From VBCK01 sp036270655 (GTDB lineage: Bacteria; Pseudomonadota; Gammaproteobacteria; Burkholderiales; Burkholderiaceae_F), in NCBI GenBank assembly GCA_036270655.1, contig DATBCD010000058.1, positions 1-13,990 of the forward strand: a DNA stretch of 13,990 nt, given 5' to 3'. Positions within the stretch are counted from its first letter, which is position 1, and every line of letters starts with the position of its first letter. The notes beneath the pieces are model-generated. The model was not told where the DNA came from. It saw only the letters and a program-made list of their open reading frames with translations, and ran no database searches. Position numbers and translations under genes: made by a program. Below, one piece after another: positions 1-6,506 of the stretch.

Positions 1-432
1 AACATGGACAGCCTGGCGAAGGCGTACGAAAGCACGACCCGGTCGATTTCGCTGATGCTTTCGCTGATCGGCTCCATCGCGCTGCTGGTCGGCGGCGTCG
101 GCGTGATGAACATCATGCTGGTCTCGGTCACCGAGCGGACGCGGGAAATCGGCATCCGGATGGCGGTCGGGGCGCGCCGCTCGGACATCGCCAAGCAGTT
201 CCTGGCCGAAGCCGTCGCCATCTGCCTGATCGGCGGAGCGCTCGGTGTTGCCGTCGCGCTGGTGTCCGGGCCCGTGTTTTCGGCGTTCGTCAGGGAGTGG
301 CGCATGGTGTTCACGCCCGGCTCGATCGCCCTGGCGTTCCTGTGCTCGACGCTGGTCGGGGTGGTGTTCGGCTTCATGCCGGCGCGCAAGGGCTCGCAAC
401 TGAGCCCGAGCGAAGCGCTGGCGCGGGATTGA
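1..432 (+). CDS. MacB-type ABC transporter permease, C-terminal part (partial at left edge)
   Basis: This is the last roughly 143 codons of an FtsX/MacB-type permease whose 5' end lies outside the window; the frame is open to base 1. Three hydrophobic segments are visible, at about residues 14–42, 68–90 and 104–126. Between the first two lies the charged signature ERTREIGIRMAVGARRSDI, which is typical of MacB/LolC-like FtsX domains, and the end SPSEALARD also fits MacB proteins. MacB proteins couple an N-terminal ATPase (not visible here) to this permease and, with a MacA adaptor and an outer-membrane channel, expel macrolides, lipopeptides or siderophores from the periplasm. The NodT/OprM-type gene nine bases downstream fits this. 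The substrate cannot be read from the sequence. Whether the ATPase is fused to it, as in true MacB, cannot be checked here. Confidence 0.9.
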   Translation, partial: NMDSLAKAYESTTRSISLMLSLIGSIALLVGGVGVMNIMLVSVTERTREIGIRMAVGARRSDIAKQFLAEAVAICLIGGALGVAVALVSGPVFSAFVREWRMVFTPGSIALAFLCSTLVGVVFGFMPARKGSQLSPSEALARD

Positions 433-441
433 TCGGGCGCG

Positions 442-1824
442 ATGAAAGGGTTGAGTGTCATCCTGATCGCGTGCGCTGTCGAGCTGGCCGGCTGTTCCAC
501 TCAACCGGCCCGGCCCGACCGATCGCGACTGTCGATGCCGGCGTCGTGGAGCGCCGAGGCCGGCGGCGCGATCGGCAATCCGGACAGCTGGTGGAAGAAT
601 TTCCAGGACCCGCAGCTCGACGACCTGGTCGACCGCGCGCTGCACACCAACAACGACTTTGCCGTCGCGGCCATCCGCGTGCACCGGGCCCGGCTGCAGT
701 CCGCCCTGGTCGGCACCAACTGGGCCCCGGCGGTTGCGGTCGATGGCTTTTCAACGGCGACCCGGGGCTTCGACCCGAAGTTCACCGCGCGCTCCAGCGG
801 TCTGACCTCCCTGCTCAGCTTCGAGGTGGACCTGTGGGGCAAGCTCGAAAACCAGCGCCAGGCGAGCCGCTGGGAGGCGGACGCCTCGGTGGCCGACTGC
901 CGCGCTTTCGCAGCCTGGCTGGTCGGCACCACGGCCAAGCTCTACTGGCAGCTGGCCGAGCTTAACCAGTTGCTGGCGATGGCCGATGCCGACATCCACT
1001 ACGCCAGGCGCACGCTGGAGCTGGCCCGCGCCAAGTACGAGGTGGGCTCGATCTCGAAGTTGAACGCCGCCGAGGCCGAGCTCAGTCTGTCGACGCAGGA
1101 GGCGGCGCGAACCGAACTGGTGCAGCAGCGCGCCGAGGCCCGCAACGCGCTGGCGATCCTGTTCGATCAGCCGCCCCAATCGACCACAAGCGAGCGCCCG
1201 GCCCTGGCCGAAGGGGCCATGCCGCCGATCGGCGCCGGATTGCCGGCCGAAATCCTGGCCAACCGTCCTGATCTGCAGGCCGCCGAGCTGCGCGTGCGCG
1301 AGGCGCTCGTCAACGTCGACGTGGTCCGTACCAGCTTCTATCCGACGCTGACCCTGACCGGCACGCTCGGCACGAGCAGCGACAGCCTGGTGAAGTTTCT
1401 GCAGAACCCGGTCGGCACGCTCGGCGGGGACCTCGCGCTGCCCTTCGTGCAATGGAAGACCGCGCAGCTCACGACTCGGATTGCGCGAACGCAGTACGAG
1501 GAAGCGGCGGTGGGGTTCCGCCAGCGCCTGTACACGGCGCTGGCGGAGGTCGAAAACGCCTTGTCGGCCCGCGCGCAGCTGCAGGCCGAGGAGCGGACCC
1601 TGCGCAGCGCGATCGAGCAGGCCCGGCTGGCCGAATCGATCGCCCGCACCCGGTTCGAAGCCGGCGCCAGCGACGTGCAGCTATGGCTCGATGCGCAGGC
1701 GCGCGTGCGCGGCGTTGAAAGGTCGCTGGTCCTGAACCGGCTGAACCAGTTCGACAATCAGGCGGATCTGTACCGGGCGCTGGGCCTGGGCGTCGCATCG
1801 GACCGCCCCGCCTGTGGGGCGTGA
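442..1824 (+). CDS. NodT/OprM-type outer-membrane efflux lipoprotein
   Basis: A complete 460-residue outer-membrane factor of the RND/MacB efflux class, which forms the trimeric exit duct of a tripartite pump. The N-terminus is a lipoprotein signal with lipobox LAGC at residues 15–18; Ser at +2 predicts outer-membrane sorting. Family landmarks are WWKNFQDPQLDDLV near residue 50, SFEVDLWGKLENQRQA near 130, LPAEILANRPDLQAAELRVREA near 270, followed by a beta-strand region (FYPTLTLTGTLG), and a second long helical half rich in Ala, Gln and Glu. Length matches the family norm of about 450–500. The start is nine bases after the permease stop, so the two are almost certainly cotranscribed. The ribosome binding site is poor, which suggests translation depends on the upstream gene. 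The MacAB, PvdRT and RND lineages cannot be told apart from this gene alone. Confidence 0.93.
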   Translation: MKGLSVILIACAVELAGCSTQPARPDRSRLSMPASWSAEAGGAIGNPDSWWKNFQDPQLDDLVDRALHTNNDFAVAAIRVHRARLQSALVGTNWAPAVAVDGFSTATRGFDPKFTARSSGLTSLLSFEVDLWGKLENQRQASRWEADASVADCRAFAAWLVGTTAKLYWQLAELNQLLAMADADIHYARRTLELARAKYEVGSISKLNAAEAELSLSTQEAARTELVQQRAEARNALAILFDQPPQSTTSERPALAEGAMPPIGAGLPAEILANRPDLQAAELRVREALVNVDVVRTSFYPTLTLTGTLGTSSDSLVKFLQNPVGTLGGDLALPFVQWKTAQLTTRIARTQYEEAAVGFRQRLYTALAEVENALSARAQLQAEERTLRSAIEQARLAESIARTRFEAGASDVQLWLDAQARVRGVERSLVLNRLNQFDNQADLYRALGLGVASDRPACGA

Positions 1825-1901
1825 CGATTCCGAATGCGGACGCGGCCGTCAGGCAGGTGGCTGAAGCACGCTGTGGGCAGCGCCGAATTGCGACAGCCGC
1901 C

Positions 1902-2864
1902 TCAAGGCGTCGTCCAGCTCGTATCCGGGTCGTACTCCTTGATTTCCCCGGCAAGGCGCTCCGTGTCCGGCCCGAGGTTCTTCTGGAACACGATTCCGTC
2001 CTGATTGACCATGAACGTCATGATTCCCGAATCCCCCCACCTTGCGGGAAAGGCCAGCAGGGCGAAGCCCGCGGTCATGTGACCGCCGACCACGTAATCC
2101 TTCGCGCCGCGTGGAGCATGGGCGCCCTGGCGGGTCAGAATCCGGTAGAAGTAGCCGTGATACGGCGACGGCTCCCATCCGTGGGCCTCGTCACCATAAC
2201 CGTGCGCGCGCGCCTTCGCCACCAGCGGCCCGAGCGGACTTTGCGGCTCGCCCGGCGCCGCCTCCCAGTAAAGGCCGTCGTGCTGGCCCGGGCTGCTTTC
2301 GAATTTCTGCGCGTACTCGTGCGTTCCTTTGCCGAGCGGGTGCTCGGACGAGTATTCCCGCTGCGCCGCCACATAGGCGCGGCACACCTCGATCACGCTC
2401 AACTCGTTGCGCCCGACGCGGCGGTCGATGATCTTCTGCGCGCTGGCGACCGTGTCGAAGCGCCAGCGATCGCCCGTTTTCACCATCGGGATCGGCAGCG
2501 ACCAGCTTTCCGCCCCGACGATCAGCGTGGCCGCGCCGCCTTCGACCTGGACCCGGTGCGCCTTGTCATACGCGGCGACGAGGCGCTCGCGGCCTCTGCG
2601 GTCCGCGACCGGGTCCCCGGAGTGAATCAGCTTTTCCCCGTCGGGCCCGAGAATCTGCAGAATCGTCTTCTGATCGTTGGCGCGCAGTGCGGCCACCAGC
2701 GCAGCAGCCGCCTTGTCCGGAGCCGGAAAGTCCCGCTGCACGGCGTCGGCCGCCAGGGCCGGGCCGCCGGCCGCGCAGGCAGCCGAGGCGGCGATCATCC
2801 AGGAAAGCGCCAGATGCCAGAGGGTTCCGCCCGGACGGCGCGCGCGCAGGCGCGATTGGCTCAT
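1902..2864 (-). CDS. DUF2950 family secreted protein
   Basis: A 320-residue exported protein of the DUF2950 family, whose function is unknown. A basic N-terminus and hydrophobic stretch end in a likely signal peptidase I site (ALA|AD, after residue 38). Cys30 lacks a canonical lipobox, so a lipoprotein is less likely. The mature part starts DFPAPDKAAAALVAALRAND and contains ILGPDGEKLIHSGDP near residue 72, HGYFYRILTRQG in the middle, and the typical ending FPARWGDSGIMTFMVNQDG followed by LGPDTERLAGEIKEYDPDTSW. The ATG overlaps the stop of the upstream DUF3300 gene by four bases (ATGA), so the two are translationally coupled. DUF2950 and DUF3300 genes are known to occur side by side, which points to a shared envelope role; this remains inference. 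Confidence 0.9.
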   Translation of the reverse strand: MSQSRLRARRPGGTLWHLALSWMIAASAACAAGGPALAADAVQRDFPAPDKAAAALVAALRANDQKTILQILGPDGEKLIHSGDPVADRRGRERLVAAYDKAHRVQVEGGAATLIVGAESWSLPIPMVKTGDRWRFDTVASAQKIIDRRVGRNELSVIEVCRAYVAAQREYSSEHPLGKGTHEYAQKFESSPGQHDGLYWEAAPGEPQSPLGPLVAKARAHGYGDEAHGWEPSPYHGYFYRILTRQGAHAPRGAKDYVVGGHMTAGFALLAFPARWGDSGIMTFMVNQDGIVFQKNLGPDTERLAGEIKEYDPDTSWTTP

Positions 2865-4228
2865 CGGTGCCCCCCGCCGCCGGCAGGCGCGGCCCGACTG
2901 GCCACACCGCGCTGCTCCTGCACATGCACTTCCGCACCCCGGCCGAACGACTCCATCGCCGGAGGCATCGGGCGCTCAATCATCGCGGGCCGCGGAGCCT
3001 CGGGCCTGGGCATTGCAGGCGCGGGCCGCGGCGCTTCGTACCTGGGCATCGCAGGCGCGGGTCGCGGCGCTTCGGGCCTGGGCATCGCAGGCGCGGGCCG
3101 CGGCGCTTCGGGCCTGGGCATCGCGGGTTCGGGGCGACGAACCTCGGCGCGCGGCATCTCGGGGGCAATCCGCTGCACTTCCGGCACCGGCGCCGGGCGT
3201 TCCGCAATCGGAGCGCGAGCGATGGGCGCAGGCGACCCCGACCGCGCCGGCGGCCGGTTCGACTGCGCCGGCTGGGAGCCCGCAGGAAAGCCGCGGTAAC
3301 CGCTGCCCGCCGCGTGGATGTCGGCGTGCCCCTCGTACCTGGCGCGCGTGACTGGATCACGATACGGCACGCCGCCGCGGTGCACCGGATCATGCCGCCA
3401 CGGCACCCGGTGCCCGGGTCCGCGGTCCGGGCGGTCCGGGTCCCGCCGCCGGCCTCCATCGCCGTCAACGTCGATCCGATGATGGCGCCAGTCCCAGCGA
3501 TCCCAACCCCAGTAGGGCACCAGCACCGGGAACGCGATGTAGGTGCCCACCGCGTAGCCCGGAGAAAAATCGTAGGGAGGATAGTCCGGATTCGGCCAGG
3601 GCCCATAGGCCGTATCCGGGCTGTACACAGGCACGTATTCCACGCTCGGGTCCGGCGACGCGATCTGGATGGCCTGATCGCTGCCCGTCACCGTCTCCTG
3701 CGGCGTGGACGAGAGCGACCCGGCAGCCTGCGCGCGGCTGCGCAGCCGCTGCACGCTGTCCATCACGTCGGCCTGCTGGGCCAGAAACGCATCTCCCGCC
3801 GCTTCCGTCCAATCGAGCGCGCTATCCAGCCAGGACAGGATTTGCGGGTACGCAACGAGCGACTTGACGCTGGTATCCCATGGCAATTGCTGTAGCGCAT
3901 CGGCCAGCGGCGAACCACGCAGCGACGCGTTGGAAGGATTCTGCAGCCAGCGGTCGGCCTGAACGACCTCCAACGGATAGGTTGCCGCCATCAGGATCTG
4001 TCCGAGCAGATCGTCCGGATACAGGGCGACCGGCGCCAGCAACTGATCGAGCTGCGCCGGTGAATAGATCGGAGCACCCGTTGCCGGTGCGCCAGGCGCG
4101 CCGGTCTGCGCGTTCGCCGGTGCCGCCAGCAGCAGCCACCCGAGCAGCGCGGCGCCGGCGATTGCGCCGACGCGCGCGCAAGCCCGGCGCATCAGCGACG
4201 CGTGCAGGCAGAAGTCGGCGGAACCCAT
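2861..4228 (-). CDS. DUF3300 family exported protein with Pro-rich repeat tail
   Basis: A 455-residue exported protein of the DUF3300 family (function unknown). The signal peptide ends at about ANA|QTG (residue 40); a later ATG at 4192 would give a shorter signal, and neither start has a clear ribosome binding site. The ATG at 4228 lies 3 bases after the upstream stop and is preferred for coupling. The DUF3300 domain spans about residues 55–250: YSPAQLDQLLAPVALYPDDL, then ILMAATYPLEVVQADRWL, then VKSLVAYPQILSWLDSALDW, then a Tyr/Pro/Trp-rich end with PYWGWDRWDWRHH near 238–250. From about 255 the protein is low-complexity, rich in Arg, Pro and Asp, and includes 12-residue repeats (about 363–415) encoded by a 36-base tandem repeat. 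The tail resembles a disordered, positively charged cell-wall or surface spacer. The gene is the middle member of a three-gene operon. Confidence 0.9.
   Translation of the reverse strand: MGSADFCLHASLMRRACARVGAIAGAALLGWLLLAAPANAQTGAPGAPATGAPIYSPAQLDQLLAPVALYPDDLLGQILMAATYPLEVVQADRWLQNPSNASLRGSPLADALQQLPWDTSVKSLVAYPQILSWLDSALDWTEAAGDAFLAQQADVMDSVQRLRSRAQAAGSLSSTPQETVTGSDQAIQIASPDPSVEYVPVYSPDTAYGPWPNPDYPPYDFSPGYAVGTYIAFPVLVPYWGWDRWDWRHHRIDVDGDGGRRRDPDRPDRGPGHRVPWRHDPVHRGGVPYRDPVTRARYEGHADIHAAGSGYRGFPAGSQPAQSNRPPARSGSPAPIARAPIAERPAPVPEVQRIAPEMPRAEVRRPEPAMPRPEAPRPAPAMPRPEAPRPAPAMPRYEAPRPAPAMPRPEAPRPAMIERPMPPAMESFGRGAEVHVQEQRGVASRAAPAGGGGHR
2980..3143 (-). repeat. 36-base in-frame tandem repeat in the DUF3300 tail
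   Basis: Four consecutive 36-base units start at 3000, 3036, 3072 and 3108. The first three differ from each other at only a few positions and the fourth is degenerate in its second half; a partial unit lies at about 2980–2999. In the gene frame they encode copies of a 12-residue unit of the form RPEAPRPAPAMP, with one Pro-to-Tyr change. Because the unit is a multiple of three, gain or loss of copies keeps the frame, so tail length may vary between strains. Confidence 0.85.
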
Positions 4229-4231
4229 GTC

Positions 4232-4726
4232 TCAGATCGAAGCGCCAGGCCGCAATATAGTCCCCTGGATCAACGGCCGAGCCTGCTCGCGGCGGTTGCG
4301 CAGATTGAGCGTCATCAGCAATGCCGAGCCGCTGATCGTCGCCCAGACCATCGGCCGGTCGGCGATCAAGGCGGCGAACCGCAGCAGCGTGTCCGGGCTG
4401 CACTGCTCGAGATAACGGGCCAGCTCGAGCACATGGTCGGACGTGATGCGGGCCGCATCGTCGATCGAAATCGGCATCGCATTGCGCTGCAGGCGGTACA
4501 GGAAGCGGGCGAACGCCCCAGCCGCGATCGCCAGCAGCGCCAGCGGCCCGACCGGCTTGAGCAGGCACTCGAGCAGGTTCGCGCGCAAAAATGCAGGCGC
4601 CTGGTGATAGACCTGCGAGACCAGCTCCGGGATGCCTTGAGGCCATCGACCCTGCGCCGTCGCACGCGACCACCAGGCCGCCCTCGCCGATTTGCGGTCA
4701 AACGGATCGTCGAGCACGTCGGTCAC
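4232..4726 (-). CDS. Uncharacterised membrane protein, first gene of the DUF3300–DUF2950 operon
   Basis: A 164-residue protein that I do not recognise. The frame is open further upstream, but a GTG at 4726 is preceded by a strong GGAGG ribosome binding site six bases away, so I place the start there. Third codon positions are strongly GC-rich, supporting real coding. The N-terminus is soluble (TDVLDDPFDRKSARAAWW). A hydrophobic segment at about residues 56–76 (LLKPVGPLALLAIAAGAFARFLY) is followed by a helical acidic stretch (ISIDDAARITSDHVLELARYLEQC), and a second hydrophobic segment lies near 118–138 (ADRPMVWATISGSALLMTL). The stop is 3 bases before the DUF3300 start, so the products probably work together at the inner membrane. 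No catalytic motif is visible. Function unknown. Confidence 0.7.
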   Translation of the reverse strand: MTDVLDDPFDRKSARAAWWSRATAQGRWPQGIPELVSQVYHQAPAFLRANLLECLLKPVGPLALLAIAAGAFARFLYRLQRNAMPISIDDAARITSDHVLELARYLEQCSPDTLLRFAALIADRPMVWATISGSALLMTLNLRNRREQARPLIQGTILRPGASI

Positions 4727-4750
4727 GAAGCACCTCCACTGCAGCTGGAG

Positions 4751-4778
4751 CGCAAGCGCGGCAGGCCGCACGCTTGCG
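4751..4778 (-). promoter_or_regulatory. Perfect inverted repeat in the leader of the three-gene operon
   Basis: CGCAAGCG (4751–4758) and CGCTTGCG (4771–4778) form a perfect 8-base stem around a 12-base GC-rich loop. The stem ends 24 bases upstream of the GTG start at 4726, in the 149-base gap after the DUF6338-like gene. It could be a leader hairpin that affects access to the ribosome binding site, a protein operator, or a terminator of the upstream gene. No T-run follows it, which argues against a classical terminator. A TATAG-like element near 4806–4811 on the − strand could be a −10 box, but no good −35 lies at the right distance. Confidence 0.4.
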
Positions 4779-4875
4779 ACATTCAAACAGAAGGACGATG
4801 GTGGGCTATAGTGGGATGTGACCCGGCGGCGCCCGCGGAGTTCCTTGCAAGCGAACAACGCGCCGTGTCGGCATT

Positions 4876-5658
4876 TCAGCTGACGGTACGTGCCTGCGAA
4901 CGCACGTCGGCCGAAGCGGCCGCATCGGTCTGTTCGTCGGCGCCGAATTCGACGTACTGGACATTCAGCGTAATCGCTTCGCTATAGCGAAGAACGAACG
5001 AGTCTCCGTCGATCTGGTAGTAACGCTCGGACAGGCTCGAACCCGGCAGGTCCTTGTCCGCCTCGAGCGGGCGTCGGTCCGCGAACTCCAGAACGATGCG
5101 GTCGAGCTCCCCGTTCGGCTTCACGAAAAAGTCGGCCACGAACCCTCGAACCACGTAGCACCTGCCGCCGAAGTTCACGACGGCGGCAACCAGGGCGTCG
5201 GCGCCCCGCTGGGCCGATTGCACGCGCAACAGGTAGTACCAGGGCGCGTTGATCCCGAAGATCCGATACAGGCGACTGTCGGGCAGATGCCAGCCCTGGC
5301 TTTCCGCCACGCGCCGGATGGCCGGGGCCAATACGAACGGCGCAAGCAGAATGCTCAGGAAATAGAGCAGCACCGGATACTGGTGGGCCGCGACCCTCTG
5401 TATCGCCTCCGCCTGGGCCGGGCCGTCCGTCCCGACCAGCAACAGAAGATCTCTGAGGCTTGGAGCCCATCCGAACAAACGAGCCACCAGCAGCCAGATC
5501 ACGTGCAGCACGGCCGCAAATACCACCCCCAGGACGACCGCTTCACCGAACGGTGCGTAGTCGAGCGAGGTACGCTCGATGCGCCGATAGCGTGACCGGA
5601 ATACGAACCCGGGAGCGGCGATGAAAAAAACAACGATGGCCGACAGCGCGACATTCAT
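4876..5658 (-). CDS. Three-helix membrane protein resembling DUF6338
   Basis: A 260-residue protein with three hydrophobic segments at about residues 4–20, 38–62 and 94–114, then a soluble C-terminal half of about 145 residues. Landmarks are IAAPGFVFRSRYRR right after the first helix, FGINAPWYYLLRV near residue 135, and a beta-rich stretch VVNFGGRCYVVRGFVADFFV. The layout, with a short N-terminal helix, a PGF motif and a cytoplasmic domain, recalls DUF6338 proteins; I assign this by pattern only. ATG at 5658 lies 18 bases after the stop of the 64-residue gene, so they are likely cotranscribed. The ribosome binding site is weak. Function unknown; such membrane proteins of unknown function are often found in accessory regions. 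Confidence 0.65.
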   Translation of the reverse strand: MNVALSAIVVFFIAAPGFVFRSRYRRIERTSLDYAPFGEAVVLGVVFAAVLHVIWLLVARLFGWAPSLRDLLLLVGTDGPAQAEAIQRVAAHQYPVLLYFLSILLAPFVLAPAIRRVAESQGWHLPDSRLYRIFGINAPWYYLLRVQSAQRGADALVAAVVNFGGRCYVVRGFVADFFVKPNGELDRIVLEFADRRPLEADKDLPGSSLSERYYQIDGDSFVLRYSEAITLNVQYVEFGADEQTDAAASADVRSQARTVS

Positions 5659-5676
5659 TCGCGCCAGCGCCGGCCG

Positions 5677-5871
5677 TCAGCGGGTGGGTACGAGCCGGAC
5701 CCAGAACCGATGGCCGTTGCTGGTCACGACGACGTCCGCTGCCTGCCGTTCCGCCAGGGCCTGGCCCTGCCGCACCGCAAGGCCTCTTTTTTCGAGGAAC
5801 GCGCGAAGCGACCTTCTGCCCACCGGATCCTGCAGGATCTGCCGCCGGGCTTCACTCTGGTATGCCTTCAT
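5677..5871 (-). CDS. Small basic protein of unknown function, 64 residues
   Basis: A short, Arg-rich frame starting at ATG 5871 (MKAYQSEARRQILQDPVGR) and ending in NGHRFWVRLVPTR. A TTG at 5916 in the same frame would add 15 residues but has no better start signals; the ATG is preferred although its ribosome binding site is also weak. No signal peptide or membrane segment is visible. The predicted layout is an N-terminal helix followed by short strands (VVVTSNGHRFWVRLV). It sits 18 bases upstream of the DUF6338-like gene and probably shares its transcript, so it may be a partner or regulator of that membrane protein. I do not recognise the family, and coding is supported only by frame, composition and spacing. 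Confidence 0.5.
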   Translation of the reverse strand: MKAYQSEARRQILQDPVGRRSLRAFLEKRGLAVRQGQALAERQAADVVVTSNGHRFWVRLVPTR

Positions 5872-5943
5872 AGGTCGTAATGTATGGGATTCATCGCTGG
5901 CTTTCAAGGTGCCCAAGGTCGTGCGAGGCCGGGGCGCACATCA

Positions 5944-6306
5944 TCAGAAGTCCATCCGTATGCCGATGCGCGCATTGTGCGCGATCAGGCCCGCCTCGAT
6001 TCCAATGCGCCCCCATTGCCAATAGGGCCGATAGCGCGCTGGCAGCACCCATGTGACGCCCGCGTTGGCCACCAGGCTGACTGAGAACAGCGTGTCAACG
6101 CGCCCGACCGAGGGATGCTGGCCGAGAAAAGGATTGATCTCGTGGTAGCGATCCGGATGCTTGGCGAGGTATCGGGTCTGCCCCCAATCGATGATCTCGA
6201 CCGCCGTGAAAATGCCCTGGCGCATCAGGTCGGCATTGGACCAGGAGTCGGCTGCGTGCGCCTGAGCCGATACCAGAACCAAAGCGATCCCGATGAAAAG
6301 ACGCAT
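5944..6306 (-). CDS. Small secreted protein of a phage/proteobacterial unknown family, 120 residues
   Basis: The start is ATG 6306, chosen over an upstream in-frame GTG at 6330 because GGAG lies five bases before it and the product then begins with a clean signal peptide cut at about AHA|AD (residue 18). The mature part carries DWGQTRYLAKHPDRYHEINPFLGQ-type sequence (residues 40–63) followed by HPSVGRVD, and ends in an aromatic and beta-like stretch (YRPYWQWGRIGIEAGLIAHN). Proteins with a DWxQTR…ExNPxLGxHPS pattern occur in proteobacteria and in tailed phages, without a known function as far as I can tell; this similarity is from memory. A second hydrophobic stretch (TLFSVSLVANAGVTWVL) could insert into a membrane. 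Divergent from the secreted-protein gene at 6507. Confidence 0.7.
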   Translation of the reverse strand: MRLFIGIALVLVSAQAHAADSWSNADLMRQGIFTAVEIIDWGQTRYLAKHPDRYHEINPFLGQHPSVGRVDTLFSVSLVANAGVTWVLPARYRPYWQWGRIGIEAGLIAHNARIGIRMDF

Positions 6307-6383
6307 CCTCGCTCCGAGCAATCGCCGCACCCGATTGGCACCATTGGAACAGGCGCGTCGTGACGATGCTGTGATGCACCCGT

Positions 6384-6417
6384 TCCTCGTGTGGCCAACC
6401 TCCTCGTGTGGCCAACC
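6384..6417. repeat. Perfect 17-base tandem duplication in the divergent intergenic region
   Basis: The unit tcctcgtgtggccaacc occurs twice back to back, at 6384–6400 and 6401–6417, with no mismatch. It lies between the divergent genes starting at 6306 (−) and 6507 (+), and the second copy directly abuts a TTGACG hexamer. It may be a doubled regulator site or a recent slippage duplication. Confidence 0.9.
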
Positions 6418-6446
6418 TTGACGCCGATTTGAAACGAGCCAAGGAT
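6418..6446 (+). promoter_or_regulatory. Candidate sigma-70 promoter for the EXORDIUM-like gene
   Basis: TTGACG (6418–6423) matches the −35 consensus at five of six positions. After a 17-base spacer comes AAGGAT (6441–6446), which matches the −10 consensus at only three of six. The start codon is 60 bases downstream. The tandem 17-base repeat ends exactly where the −35 begins, which fits an activator position. The weak −10 makes this tentative. Confidence 0.3.
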
Positions 6447-6506
6447 TCTGCGCCTGGTTCCGAATCGATGCTCCGGGGCAAGCCTCAAAATGGGAAGGAG
6501 ACTGGC

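Noticed and set aside
3000..3143. CRISPR-like regular repeats
   Set aside because: The units are directly adjacent with no spacers and lie in frame within a coding gene.
1821..3299. 492-codon open frame on the + strand with repeated GASGLGIAGAGR
   Set aside because: It lies antisense to DUF2950 and DUF3300. The repeat is only the complement of the Pro-rich tail repeat.
2687..3895. 402-codon + strand frame rich in Arg and His
   Set aside because: It is a shadow of the DUF3300 gene with extreme composition and no start signals.
4202..4987. 261-codon + strand frame over the first operon gene
   Set aside because: It is antisense to the 4726–4232 gene, which has a GGAGG site, two membrane segments and coupling to DUF3300.
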